Below, piece by piece: positions 7,601 through 14,947 of a stretch of DNA of 64,000 nt. Origin of the DNA: Streptomyces akebiae (GTDB lineage Bacteria > Actinomycetota > Actinomycetes > Streptomycetales > Streptomycetaceae); assembly GCF_019599145.1 (NCBI RefSeq), contig NZ_CP080647.1, positions 4,526,001-4,590,000 on the forward strand. Reading direction: 5' to 3'. Made by a program: the position numbers and the translations under genes. Numbering within the stretch: the first letter of the stretch is position 1; each line of letters opens with the position of its first letter. The notes under the pieces are model-generated. The model saw only the letters and a list, made by a program, of their open reading frames with translations. It ran no database searches and was not told the DNA's origin.

Positions 7601-8957
7601 CGGCAGTTCGGACAACACCGTCCGGCTCTGGGACGTGGCCGATTCCCGCCGGGCGAGTGCGCTCGGGGCGCCGCTCACCGGGCACACCGGCCCCATCTGG
7701 TCCGTGGCCTTCAGCCCGGACGGCCGGACGCTCGCCGCCGCCAGCGCGGACAGCACGGCGAGTCTGTGGAACGTCGAGGACCCGGCGTATCCGTCGCAGG
7801 TCGGTGAGCCCCTGGCCGGGGCGAGCGGGGAGATGTTCGCCCTGGGGTTCAGCCCGGACGGCCGGACCCTCGCCACCGGCAGCGGTGACAGCAAGGTCCG
7901 GCTGTGGTCGTTGCCGACCTCGGACATGGCCGGCCGGAACGGGGTGTTCCGGCCGGACGGGCGGGTGCTGGCCACCGCCGGGCGCGACGGGCGGATCCGG
8001 CTGTGGAACGTGGCGGAGCCCGGCCGGCCCGTGCTGCTGGGGAAGGCGTTCACGCTCAAGGACAGCGGCAATCGCTCGCTGTCGTTCTCCCCCGACGGGC
8101 GCACCCTCTCGATCGTGGCCGGAAACCGGGCGCTGTATCTGTGGGACGTCAGCGACCCGGCACGCCCCGTCCTGCGCGGATCGCCGCTCGCGCTGCGGAT
8201 CCGGTACACGGACGCGCAGGCCTACAGCCCGGACGGGCGGGTCCTGGCCACCTCCTACGGCGACCACGACGTGCGGTTGTGGGACGTCAGCGACCCGTCG
8301 CATGTCGTCCCGCTCGGCAAGCCCCTCACCGGACACAAGGGCTACATCCTCGCCCTCGTCTTCAGCCCGGACGGCCGTACGCTCGCCAGCGGCAGCGCGG
8401 ACGGCACCATCCGGCTGTGGGACGTGGCGGACCCGGCCCGGTCCCGGCACGTCGACGGGCCCCTCACCGCCCACCGCGGCGCGGTCAGCGACCTCGTCTA
8501 CAGTCCGGACGGCAGGACCCTGGCCAGTGGCGGTGGCGACGACATGGTCCGGCTCTGGGACGTCTCCGACCCCCGCGAGGCGACGCGCCTGGGCTCCCCG
8601 CTCGTCGGCCACACCGAGACGGTCGTCTCGCTGACCTTCAGCCCGGACGGCCGGACCCTCGCCAGCGGCGGCAACGACAGCACCGTCCACCTCTGGGACG
8701 TCTCCCGCCCCGCCGACGCCTCTCCCATCGGCCGGGCGATGAGCCCCAACGCCAAGACGGGCCAGTTCCTGTCCTTCAGCCCGGACAGCGACATGCTCGG
8801 GGTCTCCAGCGGCGCCGACACCGTACGGCTGTGGAATCTCGACGTCGACGACGCCGTACGGCACATCTGCTCGTCGACGCGCGGGGTGCTCACGCGGGAG
8901 AAGTGGGACGAGTACCTGCCACGGCTGTCCTACGAGCCACCGTGCGAGGACGCCTGA
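4671..8957 (+). CDS. HTH/nSTAND1 NTPase with 14 WD40 repeats
   Basis: A large signalling ATPase of 1428 residues. The TTG start is 8 nt after AAGGGG. Order of domains: an N-terminal HTH-like region (residues 1-90); the CPYRGLASYRQQDARWFFGRE signature; Walker A GASGAGKSS (about 191-199); a Gly/Ser/Thr-Pro-rich insert (about 285-345); Walker B LIVDQFEE (about 350); a STAND helical region; one transmembrane helix (about 693-712); then fourteen WD40 units (about 770-1400), enough for two seven-bladed propellers. STAND proteins bind a ligand through the repeats and oligomerise on ATP. Relatives act in signalling and conflict systems; no role can be assigned here. The transmembrane helix implies that either the propeller or the NTPase lies outside the cytoplasm. 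Confidence 0.92.
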   Translation: MSHDSEARTAFAERLALLYKEAGNPPLKSVSESVVRLQRVDERGRPVRVSAQRISDWRRARNVPAQFAALASVLQVLIPEARRARPVPVSKGLYDMAQWQRLWERALADPVGERPADSASGTATAASGAGMDEQPAGEGSSLPGGVCPYRGLASYRQQDARWFFGRERSTDALVEQLRAAGRTGGLVMLVGASGAGKSSLLNAGLVPAVRGGALDDGDAGQVGAGLGSAGTAGGRRVGEVLQLVPGADPVGELTRHIPELGQVVSAAYEPGTPMFAEAVREAVATWARRRGTEHHGGDGRGGEARGGSQESGGSGEARDGGARGSGSGSGSETRGTPIPIPTPTPLRPVLIVDQFEETFTLSSDEAERRTFVQLLSAACTPGEEGGAAPLVVVLGVRADFYEQCLGYPELADALQHRHMVLGPLTTAELREAVTGPAKAVGLELEPGLAELIVREVSADGPRGAHDAGVLPLLSHALLVTWQRRKAGRLTLAGYRAAGGIQGAVAATAERAWSGLDPAARSAARLLLLRLVRLGEDTQATRRRGTRRQLADGSADPEKTEESLEAMARARLLTLDAETVEITHEALLHAWPRLRSWIDEGRNDHLLRQRLEEDGRAWEDSDRDSSLLYRGSRLEQAHTWAKSTREAGGSGGSGGTKDPGDVGDTGGAFLTRSAVEFLAASVRLHRRTVRIRRSAVAALVAFALVAVGSAVVAWQQRNDAVFEQVVAQADRVQYSDPSLSAQLDLVAHDLRPDDEGTDNRLVSIVNAPLATPLLGHGGAVYLTSFSPDGKYLATASYDRSVRLWNVADPSRPTALGKPLTGHTSWVSSAVFAPDGRTLASAGDDGTIRMWDVRDPRAPRALGAPLTGHDGTIFLIAFSPDGKTLASVGEDRTVRLWDVSDPAHARELGAPLTGHSAPVRAVAFGPDGKTLATGGDDNTIRLWDVADPRAPRALGTVLKGHTSVVHSLAFGPDGRTLASGSSDNTVRLWDVADSRRASALGAPLTGHTGPIWSVAFSPDGRTLAAASADSTASLWNVEDPAYPSQVGEPLAGASGEMFALGFSPDGRTLATGSGDSKVRLWSLPTSDMAGRNGVFRPDGRVLATAGRDGRIRLWNVAEPGRPVLLGKAFTLKDSGNRSLSFSPDGRTLSIVAGNRALYLWDVSDPARPVLRGSPLALRIRYTDAQAYSPDGRVLATSYGDHDVRLWDVSDPSHVVPLGKPLTGHKGYILALVFSPDGRTLASGSADGTIRLWDVADPARSRHVDGPLTAHRGAVSDLVYSPDGRTLASGGGDDMVRLWDVSDPREATRLGSPLVGHTETVVSLTFSPDGRTLASGGNDSTVHLWDVSRPADASPIGRAMSPNAKTGQFLSFSPDSDMLGVSSGADTVRLWNLDVDDAVRHICSSTRGVLTREKWDEYLPRLSYEPPCEDA

Positions 8958-9051
8958 CAAGCCTCTGATCAGCGCGTTCACGTCTTCTCACCGGTCCCGT
9001 CCGGCCTGTCGGGCGGGGTCGGGGGCGGGCCGGACGGGGCCGCGGGTTCGC

Positions 9052-9065
9052 GTGATCCCGATCAC
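9052..9065. promoter_or_regulatory. CRP-like palindrome GTGA-N6-TCAC
   Basis: GTGATCCCGATCAC lies between two convergent genes. It matches the general CRP/FNR half-site pattern and the palindrome at 14845. It precedes the hairpin at 9131 and could control a short RNA. Confidence 0.35.
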
Positions 9066-9116
9066 AACTTGTCAACGCTATCGACCAGTCGGCTCCCGTC
9101 CCGCGAACAGCCTTGT

Positions 9117-9176
9117 TAGCCTTGGCCATAGCCCGGTCGCTGGTGCATCCCCCGTCGCCAGCGACCGGGCCCTTTC
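9117..9176 (+). ncRNA. Candidate short RNA or terminator with C-rich loop
   Basis: The 13-bp perfect stem GCCCGGTCGCTGG (9131-9143) / CCAGCGACCGGGC (9158-9170) closes a loop containing CCCCC and is followed by CCCTTTC. TAGCCT at 9117-9122 fits a Streptomyces -10 box. It may simply terminate the nSTAND/WD40 transcript, which ends 170 bp earlier. The C-rich loop recalls actinobacterial 6C-type RNAs but only one hairpin is seen. Confidence 0.4.
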
Positions 9177-9216
9177 ATGCCCTCCGGGCCTCCCCCCGCT
9201 CCCCCACACACACGCC

Positions 9217-10014
9217 TCAGCCGTTCCAGGCCTCGTCGTACGGGTCCCGCGGTGCCTTCGCCGGCTTGGTCGTGGTGACCCGGAGGTAGGGGACGGCGGT
9301 GCCGTTGAGGGGATCCTCGGTCCGCTTCGGCGTGTAGGTGCCGGTGACCTCGATCCAGGTGTCCGGCTGGAGCACGGCGGGGAGGTCGCCGGTGAGGGCG
9401 ATCTTGACGGGCTGGGCGTCCGCGGCACAGCAGTTGAGGGCCATGCGGACCAGATACGGCGTGCCGGAGTCGTCGAAGGCGAGGAAGCCCGTGACCTTCA
9501 GCGGCCGGCCCGCGAGAGCGCGCCCCTCGTCGTAGACCGCGCGGCCCGCGTAGTCGGCGACGCTCAGGCGGAGGGTGCCGTCGGCGGGGAGGGCGGGATA
9601 GCCCCAGGGCTGCTCCTGGAGGGCCGTGCCGGTGCGCATCGCGGTGTAGGAACCGGCGGCCGGCGGGGCCACCAGGACGAGGGCGAGCAGCGGGAGGACG
9701 AGAAGCCAGGAGACCCGGGGTTCGCGGTGGGCGTGCGGCTCGTCAGGGGCGGCGTGCGCCTCGCCGTGGGCGGCATCCGGGTCGTCCTGCGTGGACCGTT
9801 CGTCGTTCTGCGTGGATCGTTCGTCGTCCTGGTGTCGCGCCCGGCGTTCGTACCGGAGCGTGGCCACGGCGGTGGCTATGAGGACGATGCCCGCGCCGAT
9901 GAGGAGGGGGCGCAGGCCGGCCTTGACGTAGCGGAGGTAGAGGTCGGTGAAGCCGGCGTGGAGCAGGGCTCCGCCGGTGAGGAAGAGGACGACGGTCTGT
10001 GCCTGACGGTTCAC
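9217..10014 (-). CDS. TIGR03943-type membrane protein, partner of the COG0701 permease
   Basis: A 265-residue protein with an N-terminal pair of hydrophobic segments, a charged His/Asp/Glu-rich loop containing duplicated DDERSTQ and HGEAHAAPDEPHAH, a further membrane segment (WLLVLPLLALVLVAPPAAG), and a soluble C-terminal domain with an exposed CC pair (MALNCCAAD). This layout fits the TIGR03943 putative permease subunit usually encoded after a COG0701 permease. The GTG start at 10014 overlaps the permease TGA as GTGA, so the two are translationally coupled. The acidic/histidine loop suggests metal binding. Together with the zinc-linked genes across the promoter region it is likely part of a Zur regulon (inference). 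Confidence 0.83.
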   Translation of the reverse strand: MNRQAQTVVLFLTGGALLHAGFTDLYLRYVKAGLRPLLIGAGIVLIATAVATLRYERRARHQDDERSTQNDERSTQDDPDAAHGEAHAAPDEPHAHREPRVSWLLVLPLLALVLVAPPAAGSYTAMRTGTALQEQPWGYPALPADGTLRLSVADYAGRAVYDEGRALAGRPLKVTGFLAFDDSGTPYLVRMALNCCAADAQPVKIALTGDLPAVLQPDTWIEVTGTYTPKRTEDPLNGTAVPYLRVTTTKPAKAPRDPYDEAWNG

Positions 10015-10994
10015 AGCAGCACCGCCCCGACGAGGGCCGACACGAGGATCGCGAGGGCGAAGGTGACGGGGGCGAAGCGGAGCGCGAAGGCACGGCCGAA
10101 GGTGGCGGTCTGCATGGCGAAGAGTTTCAGGTCGATCATCGGGCCGACGACCAGGAAGGCCAGCCGGGAGGTCAGGGAGAACTGGGTCAGGGAGGCCGCG
10201 ACGAACGCGTCCGCCTCCGAGCAGATCGACAGCAGTACGGCCAGGACGGCGAGGGCGAGGATCGCGATCGCCGGGTTGTCCGCGGCGGCGTTCAGCCAGC
10301 TCGCCGGGACGACGGCCTTGAGCGTGGCCGCCGCCATCGCGCCGACGACCAGGAATCCGCCCGCGTGCATCACGTCGTGTCGCACCGAGCCCCAGAAGGC
10401 CGCGCCCCTGCCCCGGCCCTCGTAGGACGGCCGCTCCGGAGGGCGCATCCACTCGCCGCGGCCGAGCCCTTGCCACAGCCAGCCCATCGCGCAGGCCACC
10501 AGCAGGCTCGCCACCAACCTGGCCAGCACCATCTCGGGGTTCCCCGGGAAGGCCACGGCGGTCGCGGTCAGCACGATCGGGTTGATCGCGGGGGCGGAGA
10601 GAAGGAAGGCGAGCGCCGCCGCGGGCGTCACACCCCGGCGTACGAGGGCGCCCGCGACCGGCACCGAGGCGCACTCGCAGCCCGGCAGCACCACACCGGC
10701 CACGCCCGCCGCCGGTACCGCGAGGGCGGGCCGCTTCGGCAGCGCGCGGACGAAGAACGACGCGGGCACGAACACCGCGATCGCCGCCGACAACAGCACC
10801 CCGATGACCAGGAACGGCAGGGCCTGCACGACCACCGCGACGAACACGGTCATCCAGCTCTGGGTCACGGGCGCGGACAGCAGGCCCCGCAGCGGGCCCT
10901 GCGCCACCACCGCGAGGACCAGCAGCATGGTGAGCAGGAGGGGTGGGTCGAGATGCCGACCTCGGCGGGGGACTTCTTCCTTGGTTGTGGCCAC
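10011..10994 (-). CDS. COG0701 (DUF318) permease
   Basis: A 327-residue polytopic membrane protein with the family's two signature stretches: LPGCECASVPVAGALVRRG followed by APAINPIVL, and later ICSEADAFVAAS. These conserved cysteines and acidic residues in membrane helices are typical of the family. I prefer the GTG at 10994 because a perfect GGAGGT lies 10 nt before it; a GTG at 11084 would add 30 residues but has a poorer ribosome site. It is coupled to the TIGR03943-type gene by GTGA. The transported substrate is not known. The gene runs away from a Zur-like box shared with the L32/GTPase pair, so a role in metal homeostasis is likely. Confidence 0.88.
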   Translation of the reverse strand: MATTKEEVPRRGRHLDPPLLLTMLLVLAVVAQGPLRGLLSAPVTQSWMTVFVAVVVQALPFLVIGVLLSAAIAVFVPASFFVRALPKRPALAVPAAGVAGVVLPGCECASVPVAGALVRRGVTPAAALAFLLSAPAINPIVLTATAVAFPGNPEMVLARLVASLLVACAMGWLWQGLGRGEWMRPPERPSYEGRGRGAAFWGSVRHDVMHAGGFLVVGAMAAATLKAVVPASWLNAAADNPAIAILALAVLAVLLSICSEADAFVAASLTQFSLTSRLAFLVVGPMIDLKLFAMQTATFGRAFALRFAPVTFALAILVSALVGAVLL

Positions 10995-11103
10995 GGGGGA
11001 CGGTACCTCCGTAGGGAACGGCTGCGCTGAGCGGGCCTGTTCGACCCTTTCCTCCCATACGGCGCCCGGCCCGGGGTTGCTCACGGCCCCCGGAACCCTT
11101 TTT

Positions 11104-11124
11104 TAGTAATGGGATCCATTTTCA
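11104..11124. promoter_or_regulatory. Zur-box-like site
   Basis: On the minus strand this reads TGAAAATGGATCCCATTACT. The core AATGG-N3-CCATT is a perfect dyad and the TGAAAATG half resembles actinobacterial Zur boxes; the outer part of the other half is weaker. It lies between the divergent permease pair and the zinc-free L32 gene, the context expected of a zinc-scarcity promoter. Confidence 0.6.
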
Positions 11125-11163
11125 TGTAGCGTTCCGGTCCATCACCCTGTGGAGGAGGACCCC

Positions 11164-11334
11164 ATGGCCGTACCCAAGCGGAAGATGTCCCGCAGCAACA
11201 CCCGGCACCGTCGCGCCCAGTGGAAGGCGAGCACGCCCCAGCTGGTGCCGTTCACGGTCGACGGCACCACGCACCTCGTACCGCAGCGGCTGCTGAAGGC
11301 GTACGAGCGCGGGCTGATCCACCCCGAGGGCTGA
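11164..11334 (+). CDS. rpmF: Ribosomal protein L32, cysteine-free paralogue
   Basis: A 56-residue protein starting [21 protein letters not shown], which is clearly L32. The start is set by GGAGGAGG just upstream. Ordinary L32 of many bacteria carries a zinc ribbon of four cysteines; this one has none, with [15 protein letters not shown] in that region. Such C-minus paralogues replace zinc-binding ribosomal proteins during zinc starvation and are repressed by Zur. It lies 23 bp before the COG0523 GTPase gene and should be co-transcribed with it. No other ribosomal genes are nearby, as expected for a paralogue. Confidence 0.93.
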   Translation: MAVPKRKMSRSNTRHRRAQWKASTPQLVPFTVDGTTHLVPQRLLKAYERGLIHPEG

Positions 11335-11357
11335 GGAGGGGGACAGGGAGCGCGACC

Positions 11358-12503
11358 ATGACGAACCGACGGCTGCCCGTCACCGTCCTGTCCGGGTTCC
11401 TCGGCGCGGGCAAGACCACCCTGCTCAACCATGTGCTCGGCAACCGCGAGGGGCTCCGCGTCGCGGTCATCGTCAACGACATGAGCGAGGTCAACATCGA
11501 CGCCGCGCTCGTGCGCGGGGGCGAGGCGGCGCTGTCCCGCACCGAGGAGCGGCTCGTCGAGATGACCAACGGGTGCATCTGCTGCACCCTGCGCGACGAT
11601 CTGCTGGAGGAGGTCGACCGCCTCGCGCGGGAGGGGCGTTTCGACTACCTGCTGATCGAGAGCTCCGGGATCTCGGAGCCGATGCCCGTCGCCGCGACCT
11701 TCGCCTTCGCGCGCGACGACGGGGCCACGCTCGGCGATCTCGCCCGCCTCGACACCATGGTGACGGTCGTCGACGCGGTGAACTTCCTGCCGGAGCTCGC
11801 GGGCGGGGACGAGCTGGTCGCGCGAGGGCTCGACCAGTACGAGGACGACGAGCGCACCGTGAGCGATCTGCTGATGGACCAGGTGGAGTTCGCCGACGTG
11901 ATCGTGCTGAACAAGCTCGACCTCGTGGACACGGCGACCGCCGAACGGCTCGCGGCGACCCTGGCACGGCTCAATCCCGCGGCGCGGATCGTGCCGGTCA
12001 GCCATGGGCGGGTCCGGGTCGAGGACGTGCTCGGCACGGAGGCGTTCGATCTCGAACGGGCCCAGCAGGCACCGGGGTGGGTGCGGGAGCTGAACGGGGA
12101 GCACGTGCCGGAGACCGAGGAGTACGGCATCTCGTCGACCGTGTTCCGCTCCGAACGGCCCTTCCATCCCGGGCGGTTGTGGGACTTCGTGACCGAGGGC
12201 CTCGACAGTGGTGCCTTCGGGCAGGTGTTGCGGTCCAAGGGGTTCTTCACGCTCGCCGGGAGGCCGGGGGTCATCGGGCTGTGGTCCCAGGCCGGGTCGG
12301 TGGCGCGCTTCGAACCGACCGCCGCGCAGGACGAAGAGGCCCCGTTCGCACAGGAGTTGGTGTTCATCGGGACGGGGTTGCGGGAAGACGCGCTGCGGGC
12401 GGCTCTGGCCGGATGTCTGGTGACGGAGGACGAGGTTCTGCGTGAGGTGGCCCTCGACGATCCGTTCCCGGCGTGGGATGTGCACGGGGTCGTCTGCGGG
12501 TGA
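11358..12503 (+). CDS. CobW/COG0523-family GTPase, probable zinc chaperone
   Basis: A 381-residue G3E GTPase. The G1 loop GFLGAGKTT is at residues 13-21, the metal-binding CxCC motif (GCICC) at about 72-76, then IESSGISEP, and NKLDLVD as the guanine-specificity motif. The C-terminal CobW domain ends HGVVCG. COG0523 members deliver metals to target enzymes. Pairing with a cysteine-free L32 behind a Zur-like box points to zinc, in the manner of zinc-starvation GTPases; the client protein is unknown. Start ATG 11358 follows GGACAGGGAG. The family is certain and the zinc role is well supported by context. Confidence 0.92.
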   Translation: MTNRRLPVTVLSGFLGAGKTTLLNHVLGNREGLRVAVIVNDMSEVNIDAALVRGGEAALSRTEERLVEMTNGCICCTLRDDLLEEVDRLAREGRFDYLLIESSGISEPMPVAATFAFARDDGATLGDLARLDTMVTVVDAVNFLPELAGGDELVARGLDQYEDDERTVSDLLMDQVEFADVIVLNKLDLVDTATAERLAATLARLNPAARIVPVSHGRVRVEDVLGTEAFDLERAQQAPGWVRELNGEHVPETEEYGISSTVFRSERPFHPGRLWDFVTEGLDSGAFGQVLRSKGFFTLAGRPGVIGLWSQAGSVARFEPTAAQDEEAPFAQELVFIGTGLREDALRAALAGCLVTEDEVLREVALDDPFPAWDVHGVVCG

Positions 12504-12544
12504 GTGGGGGGTGAGTTGCGGGTGAGTGGGGGATGAGTGGGATC

Positions 12545-12600
12545 TCGCGCGGTTCCCCGCGCCCCTGGGAAGCAGGGGCCGCGCCCCGCGCTTCCCAGGG
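12545..12600. repeat. Dispersed hairpin repeat, copy 1
   Basis: GGTTCCCCGCGCCCCTGG is followed by a hairpin with stem CCTGGGAAGC / GCTTCCCAGG and inner GGGGC/GCCCC. It is the same family as 23078, 33897 and 37730. It lies between convergent genes and may act as a terminator. Confidence 0.75.
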
Positions 12601-12625
12601 ACGCGCGACCGTGGTCTTCCCGGCC

Positions 12626-12705
12626 CGCAGGGACTGGGCCCTCAGGGACTGGGCCCTCAGGGACTGGGCCCGCAGGGGCTGAACCCTCAGAGACTGGACC
12701 CTCAG
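12626..12705. repeat. 15-bp tandem repeat next to a stop codon
   Basis: Five and a third units of roughly CTCAGGGACTGGGCC, the last two diverged. The array runs right up to the stop codon of the minus-strand channel gene, between convergent genes. Confidence 0.8.
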
Positions 12706-14805
12706 CTACGCTCCCGCCCCCGCCCGCCTCCCCAGCAGCTCCGCCAGCCCCCGTCTCGTCGCCGCCAGCACCACACGGTCCTCGGCCCGGAGGACGTACG
12801 TGGGCGGCAGGTCCCAGATCAGCCCCGAACCCGGCGGCGGCCCGGCGGGCCGCTCCGGACCCGGCTCCCCGGACGCCGCCGTGTCGAGGGCCAGCACTCG
12901 CCACGCCCCCGCCTGGAACGCCTCGGCGACGGTCCGGCCCTCCAGGCGCCGGTGACCGCGGACTTCGACGGCGGCGAAGAGGAGCACCCGGCGCTCGACG
13001 GGGATCGCGCCCAGGATCTGGCGCCCCATCATCGCGCCGGCGAACGCGGGCGCGGCGAGGTGGGTGACGCTGCGGCTGCGCGTCAGGGCGCCCGGGTGGG
13101 CGGCGCGGAGGGTGCGGTAGACGGCGGTGGCGAAGTCGTCGTCGTAGAGGCGCAGGACGACGCGCAGGTCGGGGCGTAACGAACGGGCGTACAGGCCGGC
13201 TTCGAGGTTCGTCGTGTCGGAACTGGTGACGGCGAGCAGGGCGTGGGCGCGGTGGATCTTGGCGGCCTCCAGGACGCCCTCCTGGGTCACGTCGCCCAGG
13301 ATGACCGGCACCCGCAGCCGACGGGCCTCGGCGAGGCCGCGCGCCTCGGGGTCCTCCTCGACACAGACGACCGGGATGTGGAGGTCCCGCAGGCGGGCGA
13401 GCACGCGGGTGCCGATCTTGCCGAGGCCGAGGAGGACGACGTGTCCGGACAGACCGCGCGGCGGCTTGCGCAGGGCGGTCCCGCTGCGGAACGTGCCGAG
13501 CGCCTCCAGGACGGCGGCCAGGAGCACGGGCAGGAGGAGTAAACCCATGAGGCCGGAGAGAAGTTGGAGGATCTGCCGGGAGTCGCTCTGGTCGGTCGCG
13601 GGGTCGGCGATTCCGAAGAGGTCGAGGAGGGTCGCGTACGTCGCCTGGAGCGGATGCTCCCCGGTGATCACCATCTGCGCGACGGCGAGGGCGAACACGC
13701 ACCCGATCATCCCCGCGAGGGACCACCGCAGCCGCCGCGAGAGCAGCGAGCCGAAGGCCCCGAGCGGACCGCCGCCGGACCGGCCGGGCGGCAGCGCGGT
13801 TCCCGTGTAGCGCACGGTGTCGAGGACGACGGTGCCGCGCCCGGTGGCCGCCGCCACCGCCCTTTCGTCGGGCAGGAGTTGGGGACCGCGTTCCCCGCTG
13901 CCCTCGGAACCCTCGGTTCCGGCGGGGTCGTTGGTGGTGGCCGACAGCAGCGCGAGGGTGCAGAGGCCTCCCGGCCCCTGACCTCCCGGGCTCTGGCCGC
14001 CCGCCCCCTGGCTCGCCCGGCCCGGCGGGCGTTCCACGGCCCTGAGCATCAGTCCGTCCGTCTGGACGACCTTGCTGGTTCCGGCCACGGCGGTCGCGGC
14101 CAGTGCGGGCGCGGCCGTGTCGGCGTCGGACAGGACCGTCGTCGAGGCGCCGAAACCGTCGACTCCGTCGGCGGTGCCGCCGGTCGCCAACGCCGATGCC
14201 TGGTCGAGCAGTTCCTCGATGTGCTGGCCCAACCGACGGTTGTAGAGCCGCAGGACGAGCCGCAGACGCGGGTTGAGGCGGCGGGCGGTGAGGGCCGCAC
14301 GGATGTTGGTCTCGTCGTCGTCGTACACCAGGGCCAGCGCGGCGGCCCGCTCGACCCCGGCCTCGGCGAGCACCGCCTCGGTGGCCTCCCCCGCCTCCAG
14401 GACCCGCTCACCGCCGTCCCGGGGGCTGTTCCTGCCCTCGCCCCGGTCGCCCCGTTCCCTCCGGTCGCCTCGCTCGCCGGCCGCGCGGCCGGTCCCCTCT
14501 CCGGTCCCGGCGCTCCGGTCACCGGTGGTCGGATCGCCGTTGCCCGCCGCCCTGTTGACGACCGCCGTCACCCGGTCGAGGAGCGCGGCGGCGGTGCGGG
14601 CGCGTCCGACGACCGGCCGCCGCGCGATCCGCGCGGTGGGCGGCACGACGAGGGTCACCTGCTCCCGGTACACGGTCCGCAGTTCGGCGGCGAGCCGGTG
14701 CGCCAGTCCGTCGTCCCCGCAGACGACCATGTGCGCGCCCGGGTCCGCCGGACCAGACTGTCGGCCCGGACCGGTACGGCTGTTGTGCTGCGAAGGGCTC
14801 CCCAC
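12706..14805 (-). CDS. Potassium-channel-like protein with duplicated RCK/TrkA-N domains, two TTA codons
   Basis: A 699-residue protein. The first RCK-like region begins HMVVCGDDGLAHRLAAEL. A two-helix membrane core follows in the middle, starting LAGMIGCVFALAVAQMVI and then LLSGLMGLLLLPVLLAAVL. The second Rossmann domain has the dinucleotide motif GLGKIG, then VEEDPEARGLAEARRLRVPVILGD. The overall plan resembles CASTOR/POLLUX-type channels or bacterial RCK channels gating K+ or other cations. I saw no canonical TVGYG filter, so ion choice is open. Leucines 422 and 543 are TTA codons (forward 13540-13542 and 13177-13179), so bldA dependence is likely. The GTG start at 14805 is 40 bp from a CRP-like palindrome; ATG 14730 is an alternative. 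Confidence 0.83.
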   Translation of the reverse strand: MGSPSQHNSRTGPGRQSGPADPGAHMVVCGDDGLAHRLAAELRTVYREQVTLVVPPTARIARRPVVGRARTAAALLDRVTAVVNRAAGNGDPTTGDRSAGTGEGTGRAAGERGDRRERGDRGEGRNSPRDGGERVLEAGEATEAVLAEAGVERAAALALVYDDDETNIRAALTARRLNPRLRLVLRLYNRRLGQHIEELLDQASALATGGTADGVDGFGASTTVLSDADTAAPALAATAVAGTSKVVQTDGLMLRAVERPPGRASQGAGGQSPGGQGPGGLCTLALLSATTNDPAGTEGSEGSGERGPQLLPDERAVAAATGRGTVVLDTVRYTGTALPPGRSGGGPLGAFGSLLSRRLRWSLAGMIGCVFALAVAQMVITGEHPLQATYATLLDLFGIADPATDQSDSRQILQLLSGLMGLLLLPVLLAAVLEALGTFRSGTALRKPPRGLSGHVVLLGLGKIGTRVLARLRDLHIPVVCVEEDPEARGLAEARRLRVPVILGDVTQEGVLEAAKIHRAHALLAVTSSDTTNLEAGLYARSLRPDLRVVLRLYDDDFATAVYRTLRAAHPGALTRSRSVTHLAAPAFAGAMMGRQILGAIPVERRVLLFAAVEVRGHRRLEGRTVAEAFQAGAWRVLALDTAASGEPGPERPAGPPPGSGLIWDLPPTYVLRAEDRVVLAATRRGLAELLGRRAGAGA

Positions 14806-14844
14806 GAGGCAGAAGACTGCCGCATACGGGCGGCCGGTTCCTCA

Positions 14845-14858
14845 GTGATCCGGATCAC
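14845..14858. promoter_or_regulatory. CRP-like perfect palindrome
   Basis: GTGATCCGGATCAC, flanked as A...AG, matches GTGA-N6-TCAC. It sits 40 bp before the channel gene start and 90 bp before the divergent membrane protein. It shares all but one base with the 9052 site. Confidence 0.45.
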
Positions 14859-14947
14859 AGTTGCCGGTGTGAGTGCGACGGCGGGTGGAAATCCGTACTC
14901 AAGAGGGACGGGGTGACGGCGGTGTCCGAATGCGAGGATGGGGCGCC

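Noticed and set aside
5265..8981. A 1238-residue open frame antisense to the nSTAND/WD40 gene
   Set aside because: It has biased Arg/Val/Gly composition and mirrors the repeats of the real gene; third-position GC and motifs fit the plus strand.
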